From: Symbiodinium natans
Lineage: Eukaryota; Sar; Dinophyceae; Suessiales; Symbiodiniaceae
Direction: 5' to 3'
Length of the DNA: 35,000 bases
Assembly (NCBI GenBank): GCA_905221605.1
Contig: CAJNDS010002760.1
Span: forward strand, 1 to 35,000
Shown here: piece by piece, positions 1 through 9,740 of the stretch
Position numbering within the stretch: position 1 is the stretch's first letter
Layout: every line of letters starts with the position of its first letter
Translations under genes and position numbers: made by a program
The notes under the pieces: model-generated
What the model saw: the letters and a program-made list of their open reading frames with translations, nothing else
Told to the model about the DNA's origin: nothing
The model's database searches: none

Positions 1-811
1 TAAACCCTAAACCCTAGAGGGTTGAGAGGGAGGCTCGAACTCGGGTGCTCTCCACGCGCTTGCACTTGCCAAGGAGCCCTGGGTCTGAGCCGCCTCTCTC
101 CTGACTGCGCCTTGATTCGTTTTTTTTTTTTCGGCTTTAGGGTTTAGGGTTTAGGGTTTAGGGTTTAGGGTGGAGGGGGGGGGGGGAGGGGGGTTATTAT
201 TACGAGAGGGGTCGGAATAACTAAATACTAGTAATCTTCCCTGATGGTCCCTTTAGAAGTATACTAGCAGAAGCACCCCCCCAAAACCCTCTTCTAATCA
301 TTCAGGCTCCGTTTTTAGGTTTTGGGGTTTAGGGCTGTTTGAGGGTTTTGGGTTTTTTTACGGTTGGGGGTTTGGGGGTAGGGCTGATTTTGGGGCTTTA
401 GGTTTCAGGGCTGCTTAGAGTTTGGGGCTTAGGGTTTTAGGGCTGTTTTGGGGTTTGGGGCTTAGGGTTTAGGGCTGTTTTAGGGTTTGGCAGTGAAACA
501 GGGTATCTTTAGGGCGTTGAGGGCTCTAGACATGTCTTAAGGTATATTCTCGAATTAAGGGGGCTTGGGCTCTTTGGGCATACATCTTGCTACTACATTC
601 AAGGCATATGAGCCGTGTGCGTTTTTTTTTGCACTCCTCAGTGAGATGTCCGAACCTCAAACCTGTATCTCAAACACTGCAGCCCCCTTGGCTTGGTGGG
701 TCATTCCAGGGCCGTAAATCCTAACCTAAACCCTAAACCCTAAACCCTAGACCCTAAACCCTAAACCCTAAACCCTAAACCCTACAGACCCTGAAGACCC
801 AAAACTCTCAG
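1..811. other. Non-coding lead-in with telomere-like tracts
   Basis: The window opens inside a short CCCTAAA tract, followed by a GC-rich piece (about 20-115) that could be an upstream exon of the uL16 gene. It is open in one frame (REARTRVLSTRLHLPRS) to a TGA, but no junction is convincing. TTTAGGG tracts lie at 136-171 and, degenerate, at 305-490. A CCCTAAA tract at 722-785 precedes the first supported exon. Confidence 0.5.
722..785 (-). repeat. CCCTAAA tract before uL16 exon 1
   Basis: About eight telomere-like units on the C-rich strand with one variant (CCCTAGA); ends 26 bases before the exon at 812. Confidence 0.9.
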
Positions 812-3059
812 CCCGGTTCCCTGAGCCTCGCGAGCCGCTCAGTTGCGGGCGCCACTCGGGAGCCAAGCGCCAGGGCTCCCACGGTGCCTTGTCTTACGTA
901 ACTACTGTATACAGGGTTTAGGGTTTGGGGTTTCGGGTTTAGGGTTTCGGGTTAGGGTTTAGGCATTGCAGGGGCTTACACACTAGGTAGACCTTGGGAC
1001 ATTTATTATATTCTCTTATTGGTTTTGAGAGGGTCATTTTCAGAAATATGTTTCAGAGGGTTCCAGGCCATCCTAGTTAGAGCCTGCAAATCCGGAGTGT
1101 AGTGAATGGCACTCTGTTTGCAGGGTTGGTTCTGGGGTCGTTGGGAACTTCATGTGCATATACATGTGCATATATAGAGGGATGGTTTGAGGTCTGAACA
1201 GCATTTTTGCACAGGGGCAAAGTTGCTGCTCTGCACTTGGAGAAGAGGCAGGTTGTAACCCAGAATCAAAAGCCCCAGACCCTGAACCCTAAACCGTAAA
1301 CCCTAAAGCCTAAACCCTAAACCCTCAAGTTGTTGGTTCGAGTGTTTGCTTCGTTCACCTCATATTCTCCGTTGCGCAAGGGACGGTTCCCTTGTCGCTC
1401 CCTGGGGTAAGGGTTTAGAGTTAAGGGTCCAGGGCTTAGAGTTTAGAGAAACCGCAAGCAACTTTGCCGGGAAACACCGGACGCCAGGGATCAGGCCTTA
1501 GATTGTAGCGCGTGGGAAAACGGCGTATTCGAGCTCAGTTTGCTAAAACCTGAAATCTTTAACCCTATAAACTCTAAACCCCTAAGTAGCGGCTATTTGG
1601 GTTAAGGGTGCTGAAAACCTCACAAGCTCTTTAACCCTAAGCTCTAAGCTCTCAACCCTAAACCCGAAACCCTAAACCCCAAACCCTAAACCCTAAACCC
1701 TAAACCCTAAACCCTAAACCCTAAACCCCCTGCGCCAAGGTCACTAGGCGTGTCTTGGTGCCTCAGCTCTCCGACTGGCGAAAGCCTTTCAAGCCCCGTA
1801 TCAAGCCGGTTCGGCCCGACCACAAGAGGCGCCAAAGGGTTTTGGGTTTAGGGTTTAGGGCTAGGGTTTAGGGTTTAGGGTTTAGGGTTTAGGGTTTAGG
1901 GTTTCGGGTTTGGGGTTTAGGGTTTAGAGGGTTTAGGGTTGCGGGGCTAAGGTTTCGGGTTTGAAGTGCCGGAGCCCCTCTAACCTAGATGATTGTACCA
2001 GGGTGGGGAGGTGGAGTAGTGCAAGCATGGGCACCCTTATGAGTTCTAGATACCTTACCTTTCCGGTATACGAACATGATGCCCTCCCACGAACAAACCC
2101 GAACCTTGTCGAACTTCAACCCTGAGTCCGAGAGGCTCCCAGCTCGAAACCAAACACACAGCACGGCATGACGGGGACCCTAAACCCTAAACCCTAAACC
2201 CTAAACCCTAGACCATGGGGGCAGGGGGGCAGTGGAGGGATGCATTCGTGTCTGTATGCCTCCATGCATGCATGAATGTTATTTTGCTTAGTGCTTGGAG
2301 GTTCATGGGTATACTTTGAGCCTGCTTGGAGAACTCAGGGGGCCTGTAAGTGAATCCTTTGAACCTCCACAAGTGGGGCGTTTTGGTTTGTATGCGGGGG
2401 GCCGGGGGGGGGGGGGGGGAGCGCGGGGGGGGGGGGGGAGCGCGTGGGGGGGGGGGGGGGGGGGGGAGAATGGTCCCTAAACCCTAAACCCTAAACCCTA
2501 AACCCTAAACCCTAAAGTTTGCGTGGTGTTGGGGGGGCGGGGGGCAGGTTCCCGGCTGACGAGCCCATGAAGTCCCGGCCGCAGTTCGCCAAGTTTGCGC
2601 TCATGGCCAAGGCTGGCTTCTTTGGGTTAAGGGTTAAGCTTTAGGGTTTAGGGTTTAGGGCTTAGGGTTTAGGGTTTTTCAGGGCTTTTGTGATCTTGCG
2701 CGCAAGTCTTAGCAAGGCTTCAGAAGGGCAAACTCATGTCTGGACTTGGAATAAGAAGATTTGTGATAAGGGCTTATAAGGCACTGTTGGGGCTTTGGGA
2801 AGGATGAGGAGCTGATCGAAAGTCACTCCCAAACCCATCCTCAGGGACTCAATGAACCCTGAAAATGGGATCCTCGACCCAACACGACTCCAGTCCCTGT
2901 TCAGGTAGATAGGGGCTGAACCCCAGCCCCAAAACCCCTGAACCCTAATGTCGTAGGGTTTTTGGGCCTGGGGATGGAGGTCTAAGCCCCTGAGCCTGAA
3001 GCCCTCCCCCCGAAAATCCCTACATCCCCATTGCGAAAAAACCCTCAACCCTGTAGACC

Positions 3060-3119
<60 letters not shown>

Positions 3120-6100
3120 ACCCTAAACCCTACCTAGGTTGACCCTTTTAAAGGCCCTCTACGAGAAAGCTCCAGGAGCTTTGCTGGGTGACCAGCAAGC
3201 AGCTGGAGGATGCGCGGCGCGAGATCGTCAAGGCCACAGGCCGCACGGCCAAGGTGGGGAGGGGCTGATTAGGCACAAGGGGGTTTAGGGTTTAGGGTTT
3301 AGGGTTTAGGGTTTAGGGTTTAGGGTTTAGGGTTTAGGGTTAGGGGCTTAGGGGGTTTAGGGAGTTTGTTGGGAAAGTTTAACGGGTTTAGGGTGTTTAG
3401 GGTTTTCAGGATGAAGGGGCCTAATGTGGTTTTATGGGTTTGGGGAGTTCTGCTGAGGGTTGGGGGCTTAAGCGGGTTAAGGGGTTTACAAGGCTTGGGT
3501 TTAGGCAAAAAAAATAAGGGTCTATAGGGCTGAAGGGGTTTAGGGGTATCGGGTTGGGTTGGCAAGGGTTTGCGGCTTTAGGTCACAGGGATCCCAATGC
3601 CCTAAACCCTATGTCCCCATGCGCTACACCCTGAACCATGTTTGAGATCAGTTCCTCCCAATTTTTCAAGACATCATACGGTTTCATGGCTTGGGAATGA
3701 AGACGGAAATCTTTGTCGGTTCCAAGAGGCATGTAATCGCAGTGTCGGTTTCATGTTGATGGTGTCCGGCTGTAGAAATTGTTGGCCTTGTAGGCAGATC
3801 CCTCTGCCACTTTTCTGCCGCCTGCAGCGGGACCCTGTAACCTACACGAAGCGCCAGTATCCCTAAGCCCTAAACCCTTGTTCGGGGTTGCTGGGCTGAC
3901 AGGTTTATCTGCGCGTCTACCCGCACAATGCCATCACGCAGAGGACTGAACAGAGACAAAGTTTTGGTTCCGCAGAGTCCAAAATGTTCACTTCATATTA
4001 ACAACCCCTACCCCCTAAACCCTAAACCCTAAACCGTGTGTTCGCTTCATATTACTTACCCCCCGCCCCCCCTTTCAAGGTATGGTCACAGGCCGTTGGT
4101 TCCGTAATTAACATTAAGTCTTTGGACCTTAGCGGTCCCAGACTGCGCGTCCCGACGTTCAAACCTTACGTCCCCAAACCGCACGTCCTCAAGACTTGGA
4201 GGGGAAGGTAGAGGCAGGGCTGCGTTTTCCAGGCCTCCTAGAACACGCATTTTGCTGGCAGGCGAGATGGGGGGGGGGGGGCAGGCGGAATGCATTTTAA
4301 GAGAGGGCAAAACGCACTTTGCTTGCAGGCGGGAGTGAGGGGGGAATGCGTTTTCCAGGCCTTCCAAAACGCATGTTGCTGTCAGGTGGGAAGGAGGGGG
4401 GGGGGGGGCGGGTGCATTTTCCAGGCCTTTTCAACGCATTTTGCTGGCAGCAGTTGGCTTGAAGGCAGGGAAAGGCGGAATGCATTTTGCGGGCGAGTGG
4501 GAAGGAGGATGCATGGGGAAGAGAGGGACTGCGTTCTCCAGGGCTTCCAAAACGCACTTTGCTTGCAGGATCTTGCAGGCGGGAGTTGGGGAGCGGGGCG
4601 GGGGGCTGCGTTTGCCAGGCCTCCTGGCTTGTTTGCGTTCTTCATGCCTTTTGAAATGCAGTTTGCCCAATTGTTTTCAGCAACAAAGGAAAAGGCAGCT
4701 TTTCAACCGGCTTTGGCCCGGAAGGATTGTGCAACTACGGGGGGGGGGGTGTTATAATTACATTCTGGGATTTGGATTGTGCAGTTACGACGGGGGGGTT
4801 ATTAATTTACAAGGTCAACATTACCCACCCACCCCTCTTTTTGGCTACCCAGATTCCTAGATTGTATGTTTAGCTTATACTATACACAGAATTTCCTGCG
4901 AGTAACATTTGAAAATGACCCCGCCGACCAACGCAAACGAGGAGCTACATCTGAGGGTCAGCGAACTTGGCTTGCTATACTACACAACGGCTATAGCTGG
5001 GATATCCTAAGTTCTAGGGAGATATTAGGGTGCTTGTAGCCCTATACATATAACCCAGGAACCGGATGTACTACCACCTCATTTACCTACATAAACAGAA
5101 AGTATCTGAACGTCGGAATATACACACAGAACAACTGGAATTGTTGCACGTTAAATATGCAAAGCGCTGTAGGAATATCACTACACTTGTACTAGGACCC
5201 AGAGTAGGCCCTTTTCCCTTTTTTAGGGTTTAGGGTTCCCTTGTAAGTCCTTTTAGACCAAAAAGGGTAACCATTTTGTTCATAGCTGTCTGTGGGGTCT
5301 AGTATTTACTAATTGCTTAAAGCAGATTTATGTTGTTTCGCTTTTGCGGGGTTTCTTAAGCAAATAGTAGTATACTCGGTGGAGTAGACGTAGAATTTGG
5401 GTTATAGCTACCCATGAAACCCTAACCCTCAACCCTAAATAACAGGGGTTATAAGTACCCAAGAACCTCCAAGTACACTCATATGGCTCACAAACACATG
5501 AAGCCCAATACTTTGAACTAACGAATATACCTTACCTTTATAATGGCTCCTTAATATGTATGTTCCCTGTTTTTAAACCCTAAACCGTTTAGGGTTTAGG
5601 GTTTAGGGTTTAGGGTTTAGGGTTTAGGGTTTAGGGTTTAGGGTTTAGGGTTTAGGGTATTGGGATCTTTGGCCTCTTTGGGTGAAGCACACTCCAGGAT
5701 TGCCGACAGCCGCACGGGCGCCAGCAAGGGGCGGTTCGAGTACTGGGTTGCTGCTCTGACGCCCGGCAGGCATCCCTAAACCCTAAACCCTAAACCCTAA
5801 ACCCTAAACCCTAAACCCTAAACCCTAAACCCTAAACCCTAAACCCTAAACCTAAACCCTAAACCCTAAGCGGTGGGGGATGAAGGTTTAGGGGATTTTC
5901 GGGGCTTCAGGCTTCTCTCTTGTTCTCGAAGTATCTTGTGCAGATCCAGGGGGGGAGGTGGGGTTAGGCCTAGGATCCCTTTGACCCTAGACCCTAAACC
6001 CTATGGGGGTTTCGGGTTTCAGGGATTAAACCCTATAAGCCTTAAGCCCCAAGTCCTTTGGGCTCCAGGGTTTGGAGCCTTGAGGCCTTTGGGGGGGAGG

Positions 6101-6274
6101 TCTAAGCGTGGCCGACATCCTGTGAAGCTGTGTGGGGATCACTGTTGGGTAGGGGTTTAGGGTTTAGGGTTTAGGGTTTAGGGTTTAGGGTTTAGGGTTT
6201 AGGGTTTAGGGTTTAGGGTTTAGGGTTTAGGGTTTAGGGTTTGGGGTTTGGGGTTTGGGGTTTGGGTGTAGGGT

Positions 6275-6306
<32 letters not shown>

Positions 6307-8720
6307 GGTTTTAATTAGGGTAGGGTTTAGGACGTAGAATTGAGGTTTTGGGTTTGGGGTGGTTGGGTGGCAAGGTTGCTTGGTATCTTTCGTACGTACC
6401 AAAATTTTGATCTGCAGCCGGTCCGGTCTTCCGCAAGCCGGGAGGATCCCTGGGCCCTGTGGGCCCTGAACTGCGCGGATCGCTCAACCGGGAGGATCCC
6501 TGGTACACTCCCCCACTACTCACTAAGGCTCCCGAAGCTTCCCTAAGTTTTCCAGGTACCTACCCCCCGTGAACTCCCCTCCCTTAAGAACCCTACAGCA
6601 GAGTTTTGGGGTTGGGAATGTTTTGGTTCCATAGTCTACTTGGAGGTTCAGGGTATTTATACCCCCCATTAGAACTGTACTTATAAGCCCCCGAAGTCCT
6701 CTAAGTAGGTTACAAGTAGACTTGTAGTTGGGGTAATAACCCGAAACTCTAAACCCTAAACCCTGGGGTTATAAGTACCCACGAACCTCCAAGTAGGGCA
6801 TCGCTGCAAGGCGGACTGTCTGTGGTCACATGGCAGGGGTGGGTGGGTTGATCTGGGCAATGGGTCCGGTTTGTTGCCCTACGCAATGAGGAATCCACGA
6901 GAAACCCCAAACCCTTAACTCTAACCCAAAACCTAAACCTTAAATCCCAAACCCTAAACCCCAAACCCTAAACCCTGAACCCAAACCGCGATGGCCCCAA
7001 AGCACGTGCCTGAAAACCCAGGAAGCCTGGTGTGGTCATCTTCGAGTTAGATGTGGAGTCGGAGGAGTGGACGGTTTGGGGTTATCAGGGTTTTTGGAGC
7101 TTCGGGTAAGAATAAAATTAGGGTTTATAGGGTGGATAGGGTCATGGGTTTTTAGGGATTACAGGGTTTGGGCTTAGGGCAAGTTAGGGGTATCGCACTT
7201 GGGGTTGGCGAAGCCCAAGCCCGAAAACCCTAACATTGCAACCTTCCAAGCCCTTAAACAAACCCTAAGCCACCAACCCTAAAACTTCAAAGCCCTAAAC
7301 CAAAAAACCCTAAAACACCAACCCGAAAACCCAGAGACCTCAACACCATAAACCCTAAACCAAACCAGCAACCCCTAAACCCTAAACCCTAAACCCTAAA
7401 CCCCAAACCCCAAACCCTAAACCCTAAACCCTTGCAGGAGCTGGCGCGGATGGCGTTGAAGGCCGGCAGCCGGATGCTGCCTTTCAAGGTGGCGTTCAAG
7501 TATCGCGAAGCCCGGCATCGGGGTTTATGGTTAGGGTTTAGGGTTTTGGGTTTTGGGTTTTGGGTTTTGGGTTTAGGGTTTAGGGTTTAGGGTTTAGGGT
7601 ATAGGGTTAGGGTTAGGGTTTATGGTTTAGGGTTTAGGGTTTCGGGTTTCGGGTTTAGGGTTAGAGTGTAGGGTGGGTTTAAGGCTAGGGTTCAGGGTTC
7701 AGCGTTCAGGGTTTAGGGTTTAGGGTTGAAGCTCTTTCAGGCACTCCAGCCAGCTCTGAAAACTCAAGGACTAACCTTTTGGCCCCAGCAGCCTGGATGA
7801 GGTGCAAGCTTGTGCTTGACAGGGTGTAGTGGTAGGTTCTAATCTACAGGGCTCACAGCTACAGGTTTGAGTTTTAGGGTTAGGATTTAGAGCTTTGGGA
7901 GTTTAGGGTTGAGGCAGTTAAGGGCTTGCAGGTTTGGCCCCCGGGGCCTGGGGTGTAGGTTTTAGGGCTTGCAAATTTAGCTTGTGGGGTTTATAGCTGA
8001 AGGCGTGTTCAATCTTAGGGTTCAACAACTCCTGAGGTAAGAGGGTTGGTTCAGGGGGTTTAGAGTTTTCCAGAAAGGAGGGGATAGAGACGACTACACC
8101 CTCAGCTAAGGAAAGGAGCATGCCTACGTGATTCGCGAGGGTTTAGGGCTTCGCGTTGATTGGAGTTTTGATAGCTTTGCTTCAAGATTCAGGGGTTTAG
8201 GGCTAGGGTTAGGGTCCAGGGTTTAGGGGTTTAGTTTTTAGGGTTTAGGTTGTTCACTGCTTTACAGGGTCCCGGGCCTAAGCCCGAAATCCCCAGGCTC
8301 CTGAAAGAACTTCACTTTCACCGTTTAGCTGGGTTTTGGAGTACTGTACTTTAATACTTTTTTTGGCTCTGGGTTCCTATTATAGCTACTTATACCTAAA
8401 AAAGTATATACTTTTTTTCCCTACTCCAAAGGTAGGAGCATGTGTAGCTTCAAAGCGCAGGGCTTCGCATGGGAGCGGGCCCCCTAGCCTCGCCAACACC
8501 TATTTGCACCCTGAGCCTCCCCCCCCCCCCAAAAAAAAAAAAAAAGCAAATAAGCGGAAAGAAAGAAAGAACAAAAAGAAAGAAATAAACAAACACATCA
8601 AGAAAAGAAAGAAACAAAGAAATAAAGAAAGCAAGAAAGAAAGAAACCGTCCCGGCGCCGCGATCCCCCAAGAGACCGACTGAGGAAGAGGGCCCTGCCA
8701 TGTTCGAGCTGACCGCCTGA
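812..8720 (+). CDS. rpl16: Organellar ribosomal protein uL16 (L16), ten small exons, 5' end outside the window
   Basis: uL16 is a large-subunit protein near the peptidyl-transferase centre and tRNA sites. Proposed exons: 812-897, 1215-1251, 1767-1838, 2564-2611, 3176-3253, 3903-3943, 5698-5769, 7022-7064, 7438-7514, 8675-8720 (600 bases, all phases agree, TGA at 8718-8720). Family landmarks in order: a basic N-terminal segment (PVRPDHKRRQR); FALMA-ELCWVTSKQLEDARR, matching the family block around 'WITSRQIEA.RR'; VYLRVYPHNAITQR, matching '(I/V)WIRVFPDKP(I/V)T'; GASKGRFEYWVAALTPGR, matching 'GKG.PEYWVA.V.PGR'; then VVIFEL and ELARMALKAGSRMLPFK. Donors are GT, GT, GT, GC, GT, GA, GC, GA and GC. 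The first 40 residues (SLASRSVAGATREPSARAP...) are Ser/Arg/Ala rich, like a targeting peptide. Exon 4 could instead begin at 2548 with exon 3 ending at 1825. The W-V-T-S block resembles plastid L16, but a mitochondrial protein is not excluded. Introns carry telomere-like repeats. Confidence 0.88.
1655..1728 (-). repeat. CCCTAAA tract before uL16 exon 3
   Basis: About ten units with CCCGAAA and CCCCAAA variants, ending 38 bases before the acceptor at 1766. Confidence 0.9.
1846..1940 (+). repeat. TTTAGGG tract at the start of the intron after uL16 exon 3
   Basis: About twelve units. The tract starts within ten bases of the GT donor at 1839, and its 3' partner is the CCCTAAA tract at 2476-2516. 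Confidence 0.9.
2476..2516 (-). repeat. CCCTAAA tract near the end of the same intron
   Basis: Six units in inverted orientation to 1846-1940. It is preceded by G runs (2396-2466) and followed by another G run before the acceptor region at 2545-2563. Confidence 0.9.
3041..3132 (-). repeat. CCCTCAA variant array
   Basis: About ten CCCTCAA units then CCCTAAA, near the 3' end of the intron 2612-3175. The homogeneous variant suggests local expansion of one unit. Confidence 0.9.
3283..3345 (+). repeat. TTTAGGG tract after uL16 exon 5
   Basis: Eight to nine perfect units starting 30 bases after the GT donor at 3254. They degrade into TTAGGGG-like sequence to 3550. Confidence 0.9.
4195..4640. repeat. 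Tandem repeat of a GCGTTTTCCAGGCCTTCCAAAACGC-type hairpin unit
   Basis: About six or seven diverged units of roughly 55-70 bases inside the intron 3944-5697. Each has a near-inverted pair (TGCGTTTT..AAAACGCA), then TTGCTGGCAGGCGGGAG and a G run. Long open frames on both strands across this block come from the repeat and are not genes. Confidence 0.75.
5196..5333. mobile_element. Palindromic element, CTAGGACCC..GGGTCTAG type
   Basis: Starts CTAGGACCCAGAGTAGGCCC and ends GTGGGGTCTAG, with a short TTTAGGGTTTAGGG insert in its left arm. Same type as the element at 27563-27672. It lies inside the uL16 intron 3944-5697. Confidence 0.6.
5588..5660 (+). repeat. TTTAGGG tract before uL16 exon 7
   Basis: Ten perfect units just upstream of the exon at 5698, with CCCTAAA following the exon. 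This is the reverse of the usual arrangement. Confidence 0.9.
5775..5869 (-). repeat. CCCTAAA tract immediately after uL16 exon 7
   Basis: Thirteen units, one short by a base (CCTAAA), starting five bases after the GC donor at 5770. Confidence 0.9.
6151..6312 (+). repeat. TTTAGGG tract passing into TTTGGGG and TTGAGGG variants
   Basis: About thirteen perfect units, then four TTTGGGG and six TTGAGGG units, each variant in a homogeneous block. Lies mid-intron (5770-7021). Confidence 0.9.
6639..6796. mobile_element. Palindromic element with ends ACTTGGAGGTTC / GAACCTCCAAGT
   Basis: The left end (6639) and right end (6796) are inverted copies, continuing into GGGTAYTTATA / TATAAGTACCC. Two CCCTAAA units (6749-6764) sit inside the right arm. 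Related copies lie at 9347-9450 and 11100-11255, with end fragments at 5444-5476 and 26169-26186. Confidence 0.65.
7373..7432 (-). repeat. CCCTAAA tract before uL16 exon 9
   Basis: Eight units with CCCCAAA variants, ending six bases before the exon at 7438. Confidence 0.9.
7527..7735 (+). repeat. TTTAGGG and TTTTGGG tract after uL16 exon 9
   Basis: Begins about twelve bases after the GC donor at 7515. Blocks of TTTTGGG, TTTAGGG and TTCAGGG variants. Confidence 0.9.
8518..8648. repeat. C run, A run and GAAA microsatellite before the last uL16 exon
   Basis: C run, then A run, then imperfect (GAAA)n, ending 26 bases before the proposed acceptor at 8674. Open frames here on either strand are low-complexity. 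Confidence 0.8.
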
Positions 8721-9740
8721 GTGCCTCTTTGCCAGGGCCTAGGGTTAAGAGTTTGTAGGGCTTATAGGGCTTCCGAGCCAGTAGTTGGTAGGGTTTACTG
8801 GGTTTATATGGTTTGCAGGGTTTGTAGGGCTTCTTGCTCAGCCAATAGTTGAACTTTAAACTGTTGGGTTTCCTTATTTTGTAGGAATTGTAGAAGTAAG
8901 GCTTGTAGTGGTTCATAAGCAGTCGGTCTTCTCTCGCTGAGTACGTAGGGAGCTGGCGCGAGGTGTGTGGAAGTTCGAGCAGTGGACAAAAAACGGGCGA
9001 GTGCCATGGTGTTCTGGATGTGTTTTCACATAACACCTAAACCCTAAACCCTACCATTTAGGCCGTTTTGGGGTGCAGGCGCTGTGCTGTCTCTTCCAAT
9101 GGCCACTACAGCCAGCCGCCCCGAAACCCCCAAACACCAGATCAAGCGGAGTTTCTTTTTTCTCTCTCTCTCTCTCTCTCTTTTTCAAAAGCTGAGCCCC
9201 TCTCTGGAAGCCTTAGCCTACGAGCACTCCAAGCATTACAAAAATCACAAATGAAAGAAATGACCAATTTTTGCAGTGAATCGCAAGATCTACCCCCGAG
9301 TCGCGACCTCTCACCGCACATCTTGCTCCCTAAACCCTAGGTGCATGGGTACTTATAACCCCAATTCTAAGTCTCCTTGTGGCCTACTTAGAGGACTCGC
9401 CAGGCTTACATGTACAGTGACAGTTGGGGTTCGAAGTACCCATGAGCTACCAGGTGGAGGAACCTCATCTAGGAGATTCATAGACTCATGGAAGCTCTGA
9501 GCAGATCTCGCCCTAAAGCCGAAAGCAACGAAACCCTGGGCTTAGGGCTTAGGGTCCTAAACCCCTGTAAGCCCTAAACCCTTAGGGTTTAGGGTTATGT
9601 TCAAACTCAAGAAGGGCTTCAGGGGGCCTTATGGTTGTAGAGCTCAAGCTTGTTCAAGCGTTAAGGAAGTTCCCACTGCGACCTATATCCTAGATTCAAG
9701 CAGTCTAAGCCCCACACCCTAAACCCCCTCGTGGCGGCAG
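8721..9740. other. Intergenic or intronic stretch without a supported gene
   Basis: This holds degenerate TTTAGGG-like sequence (8740-8830), a unique stretch 8840-9030, a CT microsatellite (about 9163-9185) and one degenerate copy of the GGGTACTTATAACCCCAATT palindrome family (9347-9450). Short open frames on both strands here are low-complexity or not family-like. No exon pair with matching phases was found. Confidence 0.5.

Noticed and set aside
1-200. True chromosome end, because the window starts with CCCTAAA units
   Set aside because: The starting tract is only two units, and equally good tracts occur all along the window in both orientations, so these are interstitial repeats.
2295-2480. 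Open frame with Gly-rich tail
   Set aside because: It is made by G runs and has no splice or family support.
4086-4860. Several long open frames on both strands
   Set aside because: They are produced by the GC-rich hairpin tandem repeat inside an intron.
8450-9036. Lys-rich frame on + and Phe/Leu-rich frame on -, resembling a membrane protein
   Set aside because: They come from the GAAA microsatellite and A run.
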